A stretch of 64,000 nucleotides of DNA, taken from Azolla caroliniana (Eukaryota; Polypodiophyta). The stretch lies in assembly GCA_043228905.1 (NCBI GenBank), contig JBHGNT010000009.1, positions 5,828,001-5,892,000 of the forward strand. Direction: 5' to 3'. The translations under genes and the position numbers were made by a program. This document shows, piece after piece, positions 47,678 to 58,525 of the stretch (position 1 is its first letter; the number at the start of each line of letters is the position of its first letter). The notes beneath the pieces were generated by a model. It searched no databases and was not told the DNA's origin. It worked only from the letters and a program-made list of their open reading frames with translations.

Positions 47678-48830
47678 TGATTTCCACCCAATTGTGGTTA
47701 TCCATTACATTCACATCACTATTCCAATGTAGGGTTCAAATTCCAACTTCTAACATTTTGGGATCGATTTTCCCAATATCCTTTTTTATTATTATACATA
47801 AATGGGTATTGATGATAGCTATTGAACATCCAAAAATTAACATTTGAAGTGATGTAACATAATTGAGAATTTCAATTAACAAATAAGTGAATTATGTCAT
47901 CAATCTCATGCCAGATTTTAATGTCTATGAATGGAGCTTTTAGTAGATTCATAATGCAATTCAATGCCCAAGTCTAGATCTTTAACCTCACATAAGGTTT
48001 TAATGTTTGCGTTAAATGGAATTTTAATCAGAATTACAATCTAGTTGTGCTAATTCCAGTTGCATAACAATCAAATCTAATTCTTCTAGAAGTTGATCTT
48101 GTCAAGAGTCGCTATGATTTTCAAACTGTAGACAAACCATCTTCTCTTGAAACAATGGATCTACAAATTCAGTTTCCATAACCCTTCTCAAAAGAGCTTC
48201 CTAAACTCAAAGAGTTGTCAATGACATGCGGAAGTTGTCATTGAGGGTTTCTTTTATATATTTATTTCATACACAGCTAGCTGGTTTTATGAATAAGAAA
48301 GCTTAAATGTCTCACTAATTCAATAATGGGAAACTTTGAAAGTGTGGTATGCTTGAAGTAAGAAAACGGCTCAACAATGCTCATGCATGTATGTACTGCT
48401 AATAAGTTGTGATAGAGGGCATTCTGGGAATTTTATTCCGGTAATGCCTTGGAGCACCTATGGGGTGGGGTATGTTTACAAGGCATGCCAACTTCCCCAC
48501 CTTATCATTGTTGGTAGTCTTGTATGGCGAGTAACCAACGAGGCAGGGTATTTTCTGTATTTGTTTCGCGATCTCTCTCTCTCTCTCTTATATATACTGT
48601 TATACATATTATGTATGTATGTATTTATGTATGTATGTGCATATTATAGATATGTACTATGCATTTATGTATGATTGTATGTATGTATTTGTATGTATGT
48701 ATTTGTATGTATGGATTTGTATGTATGTATTATATGTATGTACGCATACGTATGAAGGAAGGAAGTGGTGGCCATTTCTGCAATTTCCGTTTTCGTAATA
48801 CTTAAAGAAAAAGAAAGAAGGTTCGTCTGA
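47678..48830. other. Intergenic stretch between the retropepsin-like gene and NOP10
   Basis: 3' flank of the upstream gene followed by AT-rich sequence and, at about 48597-48745, a (GTAT)n-type microsatellite with (CT)n before it. No coding exon is seen. Confidence 0.6.
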
Positions 48831-48840
48831 GGTCTAGAAA

Positions 48841-48849
48841 TTAGGGTTT
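48841..48849 (-). promoter_or_regulatory. Telo-box upstream of NOP10
   Basis: TTAGGGTTT is the reverse complement of AAACCCTAA, the telo-box common in promoters or leaders of plant ribosome-biogenesis and ribosomal protein genes. It sits 87 bases before the NOP10 start codon, and a (TTC)n leader tract follows at 48900-48923. Confidence 0.75.
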
Positions 48850-48935
48850 TTGGCTACGTTCCACAAAGACGGAGACGCAGAGCTGCGGGCACTGGGACTT
48901 CTTCTTCTTCTTCTTCTTCTTCTGCTTGAGTCATC

Positions 48936-49515
48936 ATGTATCTTATGTTCTACACAAACGAAAATGGCGACAAGGTCTACACCTTACAGGTCTGTGTTTA
49001 TCTGTGTTGGGGAGGGAGGGAGAGAGAGAGAGAGAGTCTTTTTGTTTGAAGTTTATGTTTATATATTTATCGGAGTTTTCTAATCCATTAGAATAAAGAA
49101 CAAGGAATCTCTGATCCATTCATGATTTCGTCCATGTTTCTTTCTTTGTGACCTAAAGAAGATTGGCTAAAATATATTATTCTCTCCGCTTTTTGCAGAA
49201 GGAATCTCCTGAAGGAGGTCCAACACAGTCTGCACATCCAGGTAATCCTTCTGATTCTTTTTTAACCTTCTCCGCTTTTGTATATCTTTTTCTTTTTCTG
49301 TTTTTAGATTAAATTTATGAGCTTCCATTTGAGGCTTCTGCGGATTTCTTCCACTTTTCATTTTGGTTCTACGTAATAATATTTTTCTGCTATTGTTTTA
49401 TGCGAATTTTAATGTAGCCCGCTTTTCACCGGATGATAAATTCTCCAAGCATCGTGTTGTGTTGAAGAAGCGCTTTGGTCTTCTTCCTACTCAGGGACCT
49501 CCTCAAGAATATTAG
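48936..49515 (+). CDS. NOP10: H/ACA ribonucleoprotein complex subunit NOP10 (complete, 3 exons)
   Basis: Core protein of box H/ACA particles, which guide pseudouridylation of rRNA and snRNA together with dyskerin/CBF5, NHP2 and GAR1 in the nucleolus and Cajal bodies. Exons 48936-48989 (18 codons), 49199-49241 and 49418-49515. The second junction splits an Ala codon, and the total is 64 residues, the standard NOP10 length. Diagnostic sequence: [18 protein letters not shown] at the start, then [20 protein letters not shown] and [13 protein letters not shown] near the end. The ATG at 48936 gives the conserved N-terminus. A later ATG at 48964 is in another frame and is not the start. A telo-box and a pyrimidine-rich leader precede it. 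Confidence 0.97.
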
Positions 49516-51964
49516 TTCTGGATTGTCTGAGCATGTGAAAGAGAATTACTCTAATAGTCTCCTATACCAGTCAACAGATTCAATCATGAGTTTAAACATT
49601 ATAAATCCAATTGAATGCTGCATCTAGATGTGTTGATTAAGAATGTACTATTTTGGTAATGTCCGATGAGTTGAGTTCTATAAGGTCTTGATTCATGTAA
49701 TTGATCAGCTTGGTTAACAAGTATGATTAGAGAAATTGGTTAATGTGCAAATTCTGATGATTTGTGTTCAGATGATGCTGCATTGTTTTGAGATTATATC
49801 TTCTTTAATTTTATATTTGATGAGGGTTGAGTTGAGATTTGATCCACATGTAACAAAAATAGTATTATAACGATCATAAATCTTCAACGCATTTAGCTGT
49901 TTTATATTTCATAATTTAAACTTCCCTTAATGTTGTGGCTTTGTGTCATCATGTACCTCGCTTGTATTGAATAAGATTCGTTACATTGCATACATAAATA
50001 CATTGATTCTATTAAACAGCCAGTGTGCATGCTGTAGTACTGTAAAACTCATATTTAGGCATTTTGTTGGGGGATCTTTAGTAGCTTGGTCATAAAATGG
50101 AGAACTCTTTAAGCCGACCGAAGATGGTTAGAAGTTAGAACATGGAGAGAATAGTTATAGTTGCAGCAGTTGGTGAATAGTTCCTTGGCAACATTGTGAA
50201 TGTAAGATGCGACTAATTAGATTCAACATATGTAAGTGGTAAGATTGTAGAGCTGGAGCATTACCAGCACAAATCTTGATGAAGATGAGGTTGCTGTGTA
50301 CATGAATTGGAGTGTCTGCCATTTAATTATTCTACACATCCTTATGTTGATTTCAACTTCTTTCTTTGTGATAAACTTCTAGCTAGCTGTCCACAAACTC
50401 CACAATTGGCAATTTGTTTGCAGGTTCATGTGCTGAGTTGAATAGCCTCTTCCAAGGATGAGTAGCTTATCTTTAAATAATAATATTGCACCACTAATGC
50501 TGTAATTGCTACCGAAAATAATTCATTGTATCAATGTATGTGCATGTAAGTTTATTCCCAAGCAATTGACATGATATAAACAAAAGGGCTACTATGATAA
50601 TATCACACCATATGTTGGGGTGTTTGCGATGAAGGGAAATGAGCAATTCTTTGTTTTATTTTCCACCAATGCAAAGTGTTTTGTGATAATTAAGTGAACA
50701 TTGGTAGTACTTGTCACCTAAACTTAGGTAGGTTTAATTTGGGTTTCAAGAGACGTAATGGATATCTACATGGTAAACTTTCAATATAGTCATATTATGG
50801 TATTGGACAATGAATTTTTAGCTAATTTGTTGATATGTTTGCCCATGTCGTCATTAGGCAAATGTGTGTGGGATGATCTTTGGGTGTATTAAAAATACCC
50901 TGGTATACCATACTCTTTAGACTTATAGATTTTGGTATACCATACTGTTTAGCTTTATAGATTTTGAGTTTTATTCTGAGAGATGATGTAGGACAATTCA
51001 CTAAGTCTAACATTTATAATCAACTTTATTCATATGAAAAAATGTTTATTGTAGAGATACCTACGTGCAATAGGTTGCTTCTATAGTGGAGAAGATCAAT
51101 GCATTATGATTATCTTGAACCTAAGAGAATGTTCATGTTAAAGTAGGCTTCCATACCCACTCTAAAACATGGAGAAGATTGCTCAACATGTTTGGTCCAC
51201 TTGAGGCATTCATCATATGCAAATCATGCACTTCACATTACCTTACTTTACCACACCAACGGACATCAAATACCATGTTTGATTACCACAACTCATCCCA
51301 TCGTATTGTTATCCACTTCATGCTTGTATAAACCATCATTAACAATTTTCACAGCCTACGCATTAAGATCATTATCATGGTTCTTATGTAAACCAAGAGC
51401 TTCTAATTTCGTTTTGGTTTGGATAATAATCTAATTGTTGGGCAAATGATCATGATACATATGTAGATCAACATTATTGGGCTCTAGTAGACATTGATGC
51501 ATCTTTCTCTCATTCTACTTGTGATTAAAATGCTAGAAACCGAAATGGTGCAAATCCTTACATGTCTACTCACAAAGGACATATATATGTTTCTTATTGC
51601 CTTTTTAATGGCAAGATTGGTGGCTCTACACATCAAATACATAAAAATGACGCTTATCCAATTATATAATTCTAAGACACCGTTTCACATTAGATAAAGA
51701 GAGTAGAAAAGGAAGACCAATTTCCTTGAAACTCTACAAATTTTGTACCTATTTGTTTGTTTCACCGCCCTTCTGCTTTCGGCGACACGAAAATTTGCCA
51801 TATATTTTACGATTGAGTTCATGAGTTGTACATTAATATATTTGTATACGTTGCTGTCTTATTAGAAGAATAAGACGTGACGGTAGTATGTCAGTCTTCA
51901 ACATAACTGGAATGTGATGTTTCTTGTAATACTGATATGATAACCCATGAAGGGTTATGGCTTT

Positions 51965-51995
<31 letters not shown>

Positions 51996-52131
51996 AAGAA
52001 GCATTTGCCATTTATGAAATCACCCTAAATTTGCTCATATGTTTATTGAATGGATGTTGGGTTTTCTTTCTTCTCTTCAAAACCCATGACAGTTGCTTAC
52101 TATTCCATCCCTCGTATGTCTCTTTGGAGGG
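49516..52131. other. Intergenic stretch between NOP10 and the PPR gene
   Basis: NOP10 3' flank, then AT-rich DNA with short open frames only. An (AAG)n tract lies at 51967-52001. The sequence TTCTTTCTTCTCTTC...ATGACAG before 52093 resembles a 3' splice acceptor, so an upstream exon of the PPR gene is possible but was not identified. Confidence 0.5.
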
Positions 52132-53898
52132 ATGAGAAGAACAGAGCATGTTTGTATTGGAAATGAAACAATCAGAAAGTATGTGAGATGTGGCAAAATG
52201 ATGGAAGCACGCGAGGTTTGCTCTGCCATGGATGTGCGAGATGTCTATACATGGACTATGTTACTCTCTGGTTATCTTAAACAGGGGAATCCCAATGAAA
52301 CTTTAAATCTATTCCAGAAAATGTTAGAGGATAGAGTTGAACCTAGTAATGTAACCTTTGTGTGTGTACTGAAAGCATCTACACTTTGTGTTTCACATGA
52401 TTTGGGAAAGGTGATTCATGCTAGCATTGTTGAGAGAGGATTAGAAGGAGATATATTCATTGGAACTAGTCTCATTGATATGTATGCGAAGTGTGGCAGT
52501 CTAGAGAATGCCAAACATGTGTTTCTCAAGTTATCAATACAGAATACAGTATCATGGACATCTATGATTGCTGGATACACAAGACATCGGCTTGCCTCTG
52601 TAGCGTTAGAGCTCTTCTGGAAGATGCAACACAATGCCGTGGCTCCAAATGAAGTCACTTTCGCTAATGCTTTGACTGCATCAAGTCTAATTGCATCACT
52701 AGAAGAAGGTCAATTGATTCACGATATGGTGGTGATTTGTGGGTTCGAGACTGATTGTTTTGTTGGAAACTCCGTTATTGACATGTACTCAAGCTGTGGT
52801 TGTATGGATTGTGCATATCATGCATTTAAGAGAATGGCAAAGCGAGATTTGGTTTCGTGGAATCTAATGATTTCAGGATACCTATTCCATGGCATGTGTA
52901 AACAAGCAATGTTGATTTTTCATCAAATGGTAGGGAGAAAAGTTATGCCTGATAAGACGACTTTCTTAAGTGCTCTTAAGGCTTGTTCCTTATCCCAAGA
53001 CATACGAGAGGGGGAAAAGTTGCATGATTATATTCAAAGAAGTGGGGTCAAGTTGGATGTTGTCTTAGGAAGCGCCCTCATGAATATGTTTGTGAAGTGT
53101 GGAAGCATAGAAAATGCTCAGCAAGTCTTTGAAGTTTTGCAAAAACGTGATGTGGTCACATGGACAACATTAATATCAGGATTTGTCTCTCATGGAGATC
53201 CTGGAGAGGCTCTTCAGCTCTTTAAAATGATGAAACAACATAAAGTCTCGCCTGACCGGCTAACATTTGTCGGTGTGCTTAGTGCATGCGCATTACTTGG
53301 AGACTTAGATATGGGTGAGAAGATTCATGATGATATAATTTGTGCTGGGCTTGAGTGTGATGTTTGCTTGGGAAGTTGTCTGGTCGATATGTATGCCAAA
53401 TGTGGAAGCCTACACAAGGCTTTGGCGGTGTTTGATGCCTTGCCTAAGAAGGATGTTATTGCATATAATGCATTAGTTGTTGGATATGCTCAACATGGAG
53501 ATCATGAAGGATTAAAAGACATTTTTAGGCAAATGTTCAAGGCTGATATGGAACTAGACAATGTCACTTATCTTAGCATCTTTTTGGCATTCAGTCATTG
53601 TGGGTTGCTGGATGAGGGTTGTAGATTGCTCATGTTTATGATGCAAGAGTGTAATAAGGCGCTCCGTAGTGAGCATTTTTCCTGCATAATTGATCTTCTA
53701 AGTAGAGGAGGACATTTGAAAGATGCTGTCAGATTTGTTGAGAGAATGCCGTTCCAGCCTTGTTCTGGCGTCTGGACGTCACTGCTTGGTGCGTGCAAAA
53801 TTTATTATAACATTGAGATAGCCAAATATGCAGTGGAAATGATACAAGAACTTGAACCACAGACTTCTTTCCGGAATAGGCAGCATTATAGTGTATAG
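52132..53898 (+). CDS. PLS-type pentatricopeptide repeat protein with shortened E region
   Basis: RNA-binding organelle protein family; PLS members usually direct C-to-U editing or RNA processing in plastids or mitochondria. The single open frame from the first true ATG (52132; an in-frame stop lies at 52087) gives 588 residues. About 16 repeats are seen in P-L-S order, with typical S motifs (GTSLIDMYAKCGSLENAKHV, GSCLVDMYAKCGSLHKAL) and P motifs (DVVTWTTLISGFVSHGDPGE). It ends with the start of an E motif (SGVWTSLLGACK...ELEPQTS), then diverges and stops at 53898; the rest of E, E+ and DYW is missing. No clear targeting peptide precedes the first repeat. An upstream exon may be missing, or this is a truncated family member. 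The frame is intact over 1.77 kb, so it is called a gene, not a pseudogene. Confidence 0.9.
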   Translation: MRRTEHVCIGNETIRKYVRCGKMMEAREVCSAMDVRDVYTWTMLLSGYLKQGNPNETLNLFQKMLEDRVEPSNVTFVCVLKASTLCVSHDLGKVIHASIVERGLEGDIFIGTSLIDMYAKCGSLENAKHVFLKLSIQNTVSWTSMIAGYTRHRLASVALELFWKMQHNAVAPNEVTFANALTASSLIASLEEGQLIHDMVVICGFETDCFVGNSVIDMYSSCGCMDCAYHAFKRMAKRDLVSWNLMISGYLFHGMCKQAMLIFHQMVGRKVMPDKTTFLSALKACSLSQDIREGEKLHDYIQRSGVKLDVVLGSALMNMFVKCGSIENAQQVFEVLQKRDVVTWTTLISGFVSHGDPGEALQLFKMMKQHKVSPDRLTFVGVLSACALLGDLDMGEKIHDDIICAGLECDVCLGSCLVDMYAKCGSLHKALAVFDALPKKDVIAYNALVVGYAQHGDHEGLKDIFRQMFKADMELDNVTYLSIFLAFSHCGLLDEGCRLLMFMMQECNKALRSEHFSCIIDLLSRGGHLKDAVRFVERMPFQPCSGVWTSLLGACKIYYNIEIAKYAVEMIQELEPQTSFRNRQHYSV

Positions 53899-55522
53899 AG
53901 GAAGTAAATCAGAATGGTTTCTGCCAATTCTTATTACACACGCACATACATTCTTTCCTGATTTTTAAGAAAGTGTTGGTGAATGTGATTTGTTTTAAAC
54001 ATGTGAATGAATATTGATTGAAATGAACTTGATGGAACAAAACGCACTTTGTTGTCTACCTATTTTGGGTTGCCATAAAGCAAACTGAAGAGCATTGGTA
54101 GTGTTCCTTGTAGATGATTGAACAAAAGAAATGTAATAGCAATGCAAAGTTTGTGTGGGATTTCCCATTACTCTCTACAAGTGATCTCTTCGTTAGCGCA
54201 TAGAAAAGTGTGAGAACGTGAGAGGTGTGCCTTTGGAAACATGGGGAACGTTGGCCCATGTAAGGAAAATGAATGACAACCTCATTGAAGAGGCAATGTG
54301 TATTGAAACCTTGCTTCTAACTATACTAAATTAGAGGGTGAGGAGTTCATGTCCATAAGGACTATATGTGAACAATATAATAAATTGAGAAAGGGTGAGG
54401 AGTTCTTAGGAGTGGTAGGGCTTAATCATCTTCCTCTCTATAGTGGGTTAGGCTCACAATACTTACAAAGACTTGGTTGCTTTAGTGGGCTAGTGATTGC
54501 TATATGTTCGTCCTCATGTTCATTAATCTGCTTTGGTTGATTGTATAAACCCCTTTAAACCACGTGTTGCCTCAACTGCACATATATGTGGCATTAAATT
54601 AAAGCAACCATCATGGTTTGAATTTGTCCATACTTGACGGTCTTTTAAAGAATGGCTCCTTCCTTGATCATGGACTAATGCTTTGGGAGAGGTTTGTTCT
54701 ACATATGATTGTCTCTCATGGCTTTAAGTTGAGCTCTTTGGTCTCGTTTAGTTTTAACGATCATGGTTATGCAAGGGCCATTGTAAAGGATGATGATTTG
54801 AGGAACATTTTATTTATACCACAATGGCACAATGTATATATTCCCTCTTCAGTATTTGTTTCGCAAGCTTATCGACATCGACAAAATGTATGTAGTAGCA
54901 TTTGTATAGTGGAGTTGGTGGGCCTAGTTAAAACTTCACATATATATTAGTGAAGTTCATATAAGGCTTAAGGTTCAATAATGTGCATTTAGATGCTCTA
55001 TGTCTGCCTAATTCATTGCTTAGGGTGTTGCCAACCACTCAGATATAAGTGAACTTCATGTAAGACTTTTATTCATTAATATGTATAGACGATCGATCTC
55101 TTGCCCGATTGATTGGTTTAGGTGTCATTGTTGAGTATATGTGCTTGTCGCCAATTCATAATCCTTTGAACATTATCATCACAATTCACGTGAGGCCACA
55201 TGAGTCATGCAGACGCCTCACAAAAATGCGAGTGACCTGCCAATCCTTGTTAGGAACTTCATGTTCACGCATAGGGATATAACTGAAGGAGAATCCGGAA
55301 CAACCGAAGACATGTGAGCAAGCAAGTGAGGGGTACATGCTCACGGGGGGCTGATTCCTGACCAGGCATGCAAGGATACATATTATGTAGATGTATGTGT
55401 ACATATGTATGTGATACATACATACATATGTACACATACATCTACATAATCATACACCTACACACACACACACACACACACATTACATACATATTATAAT
55501 TTATGATACATACATACATACA

Positions 55523-55558
<36 letters not shown>

Positions 55559-55680
55559 TTCATTGATTGCCTGCTGTCCAGAAAGCCCTAAAGTTTGTAA
55601 AAGCAAAAGGAAGAAAGAAGAAGGAAGGAAGGAAGGAAGAAGAAGAAGAAGAAAGGAAGAAGGAAGCACATACACAGTGG
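53899..55680. other. Intergenic stretch between the PPR and PP2A scaffold genes
   Basis: AT-rich; no recognisable coding exon. A small direct repeat (GGGTGAGGAGTTC at 54338 and 54394) and, near the end, the inverted repeat and microsatellites at 55382-55550. The frame at 54618-54950 could not be assigned. Confidence 0.55.
55382..55450. repeat. Perfect 31-bp inverted repeat (hairpin) with 7-base spacer
   Basis: Left arm 55382-55412 begins ATTATGTAGATGTATGTG; right arm 55420-55450 is its exact reverse complement, ending CACATACATCTACATAAT. The spacer is GATACAT. (CA)n follows at about 55459-55480 and (ATAC)n at about 55505-55550. This is about 230 bases upstream of the probable PP2A scaffold gene leader. 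Confidence 0.93.
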
Positions 55681-58525
55681 CCACTTCATCCCTCCTCCGA
55701 TCGTTGAATTCTCTCTGCATACCTCCACAGAACCACTCCATTCCTCTTCTTCCTCCTCCTGCAGCTGCTATAACAGACAGACAGGTACGAAACAGACACC
55801 TTCTCTCTCTCTCTCATCTCTCATCTCTCATCCGTCCAACTTCCACCGAGCTAGTTGGTTTCACCATCATTCTTGCTTCAATTCCTGAGATCAAGCCTGA
55901 TCACCAATTCTGTGGAAGGCACATACACACAAACGGCAATGCTGAATCATGTATGTAATGCACGCACATTCCTTCCATGCTGTGCATGAGCTCGATACAC
56001 ACCATGTGATGAATGGATGGATGAATGAATGAATGATAAATGAGGTTTTACTTGCTTGCTTCTTCAGAGGATCGCACGAGAGCAACTGGCGTTTATTATT
56101 CAGGAAACGTTTCAGAGACGTGGAATGCTTTGTTCACATGTATGTCCATGTTTTTCATGCTCAGAAATGTTTAGTTCAGTTCAGGAGTTTCACAAAATAG
56201 GCAGTGTCTCTTCTTCTGGAATTTTGCGGAAACGTTTGAAAATTCAAGCAGATTCAGAAAGGATGCATACATTTCTCAATTCCTGGAAACAGTGTAGTTC
56301 TCCTTCACAAACATTCCAGAAGCGTGCAGCAGTTTGCTATGGATAAAAATAGAATGATGGAATCTCACAAGTTTTTCAATGCCTGAGAACCAGCAATGTT
56401 TCTTTTCTTCTTCACAAATGTTGATTACCCCGTTTGAGTATCAACACAGACAGAATACAGACAGTGATTTGATGCTGAGAACAAACTGTTTCTTAAGGAA
56501 CGTTTCACATTCAGTGTTCATTGCAGGCAAAGCGATGAACTGATGGACATTTTCAATTCCTTATAGAACCTATTACATTTTTGTTTATGGTGGGTACAAA
56601 CGTAATGCAGACTTGTTAGAGGGATTTAGAAAATGCTTCATTTGAACTCTGTTAGATCGATTGTTATTCATAGACTGTAGGATTTCAGTCTGTTTGTTAT
56701 CATTCCAGAAAACTAGTAGGTTTTTCAGAATGTTAATACGCCATCAGCATTGAAAATGTGGTGTGTTATTCTGTCTCTGGTAGAATTTCTCTGTAGAATG
56801 AAGATCCCACAGTCTCTGGTTCTATTTATTATATTATAATCTTTCTTCAGAAATTTACATTTTTACATATCCATCAGGCCTAGATAATAAAAAGTGCAGT
56901 GTGAACCACTGGCTCTGGTAGATGTTATTTCTAGCATGTTACCTACCTATAATATTCCAAAGTCTCTGTTATATTTATCTTTCAACAAAATGATCAGATT
57001 TTAGATATCTAGAGCAATAAAAATGTCACTGGTAGACTGACTGTGAGATTTTCATTGTACACCTTTGTAGAACAGGACAAGATTTTCCTTTACTTTGGAA
57101 ACTCTGGGGTTCTCAATGACATGGCATGTCTAGAAATCATTAGTTTTTTCTATTATATCTGATGTTTCTCCAGATATCATTAGTTCTTTCACAGCAATCA
57201 ATCTTGTGGGAGAACTTAGGTTTGAAATTATTGTCTATAAATCATCACTTGTAGAATGACTCTGGTCAAGCTATTATCTTCCAAAGGCATTTGTTCTGTG
57301 CTTCATATCTGATCTTTCCACAGAATTAAGCAGTATTTTTCAGAGCGTTTGATGCCGTACTGAGCATTTAAACTGTAGAGTAAATCACTTTTAGACTTGA
57401 CTTTGGTAGATTTTCTAGAACATGGAACTTCCACAGGATCTAATTCTGTCATTTATGTCTAATCTTTCTTCAGAAAGCAGTACTTTTTCCAGGGTGATCA
57501 GTCCTGAGCATTGAAACTGCCGTGCAAATCACAATGACAATGTCTTCTTGGTTGAATATGGAAGCATCTGCTGCTATTTGCAGAAAATGAGATATGAAGT
57601 CCTCATTATGATCTATAAAAACTCTGATCCTTTGCATTAATGAATCAAGTACTCTTTTTGAACCTGGAGTTTCAAAACCGTAGTGTAAGCCACTATGAGA
57701 GACTATCATTCAAGTCTGCAGAAGAATGGCTTGCACACAATTCATTTAGTTTCAGTGAGCAAATTTTCTAGATCATAACTCAAGGAGAAGATTGGATATT
57801 TGTTCTCATCTACCTTTGTAGAGGAGATTGCTGAGTGTCATCATTGTTTAGTTTGTCTTCAAGTTACATGATAGTTTTTGCTTAAGAGTTGGATAGGTGT
57901 TATTTCCACTGCCTTTCCTGAATGTTTGATGACTCTTGGAATTTGGGTTCTGTAAGGATATTTGAATGTTCTTATGCATTTGCCGTTTAATCTTAGTATC
58001 AGACGCGGAAGTAATATAGCCTTGCTCTTGTCTGCCTTACGCACAAAATGCCCTTTGTTAGTTTTCTGTCTGCTTGAGAGCTTTATATGTGTTATTCCTA
58101 CGGCCTTTCCTGTCTACATCATTCTTGAACCTCCTAATTTTATGAATGCTGGATTTGGTTTCCTGAGTAATATATTGACCTTATACATTGGTTTAATCAG
58201 CCTATGGAATGGTTAGGTTCTTTAGCTTGCTTGTCTGTATATGTGTATAAAATTGCACCTACAAGCTCATTGGATATATTGCTTCTCTTCCCGGTTGTTT
58301 GTAGATTAGTTTATGAATTCACAATGTACTCTCTTCTAAACATATGCACACCTAATTTTTTTCCTGAAAACCATACTTATGTAGTAACATTAATCTACTT
58401 CAAGATTCAGGACATTTGAGAAATACATCATGAATCTTTATTTTGAGCTAGTATTCTTTTTTTCATTCTGTTGAAGGCCATTTTCAGGGATTTAAAACTA
58501 CTTTGGAAGGGGCACACTGAATCTC
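55660..58525 (+). promoter_or_regulatory. Probable 5' UTR and long 5'-UTR intron of the PP2A scaffold gene
   Basis: CT-rich leader-like sequence (about 55680-55784) ends at a good donor (ACAG|GTACGA, 55785). A good acceptor (CATTTTCAG|GG, exon from 58488) lies 38 bases before the start codon. This would give a 2.7-kb UTR intron. Its middle (56090-57700) is filled with degenerate repeats. The exon limits are inferred from consensus only. Confidence 0.55.
56740..57700. repeat. Degenerate tandem repeat in the PP2A scaffold 5'-UTR intron
   Basis: About six diverged units of 125-215 bases. Recurring pieces are GAGCATTGAAACTG then GTGTAAATCACT, TCTGGTAGA-TTTCTAGAA, CTTCCACAG, and CTAATCTTTCTTCAGAAA. 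Copies of the first piece are near 56747, 56897, 57362, 57508 and 57668. A separate, weaker series (TTCACAAA-ATTCCAGAA, CCTGGAAAC) lies at 56090-56420. Confidence 0.6.

Noticed and set aside
48850-49083. 77-codon frame over the NOP10 first exon
   Set aside because: Wrong frame; the real NOP10 frame starts at 48936 and matches the family over its full 64 residues.
52093-52131. Upstream TTG-started extension of the PPR frame
   Set aside because: No ATG before 52132 and an in-frame stop at 52087; used only as a hint of a possible upstream splice acceptor.
54618-54950. 110-codon frame downstream of the PPR gene
   Set aside because: No recognised domain, no splice context and composition like surrounding intergenic DNA.
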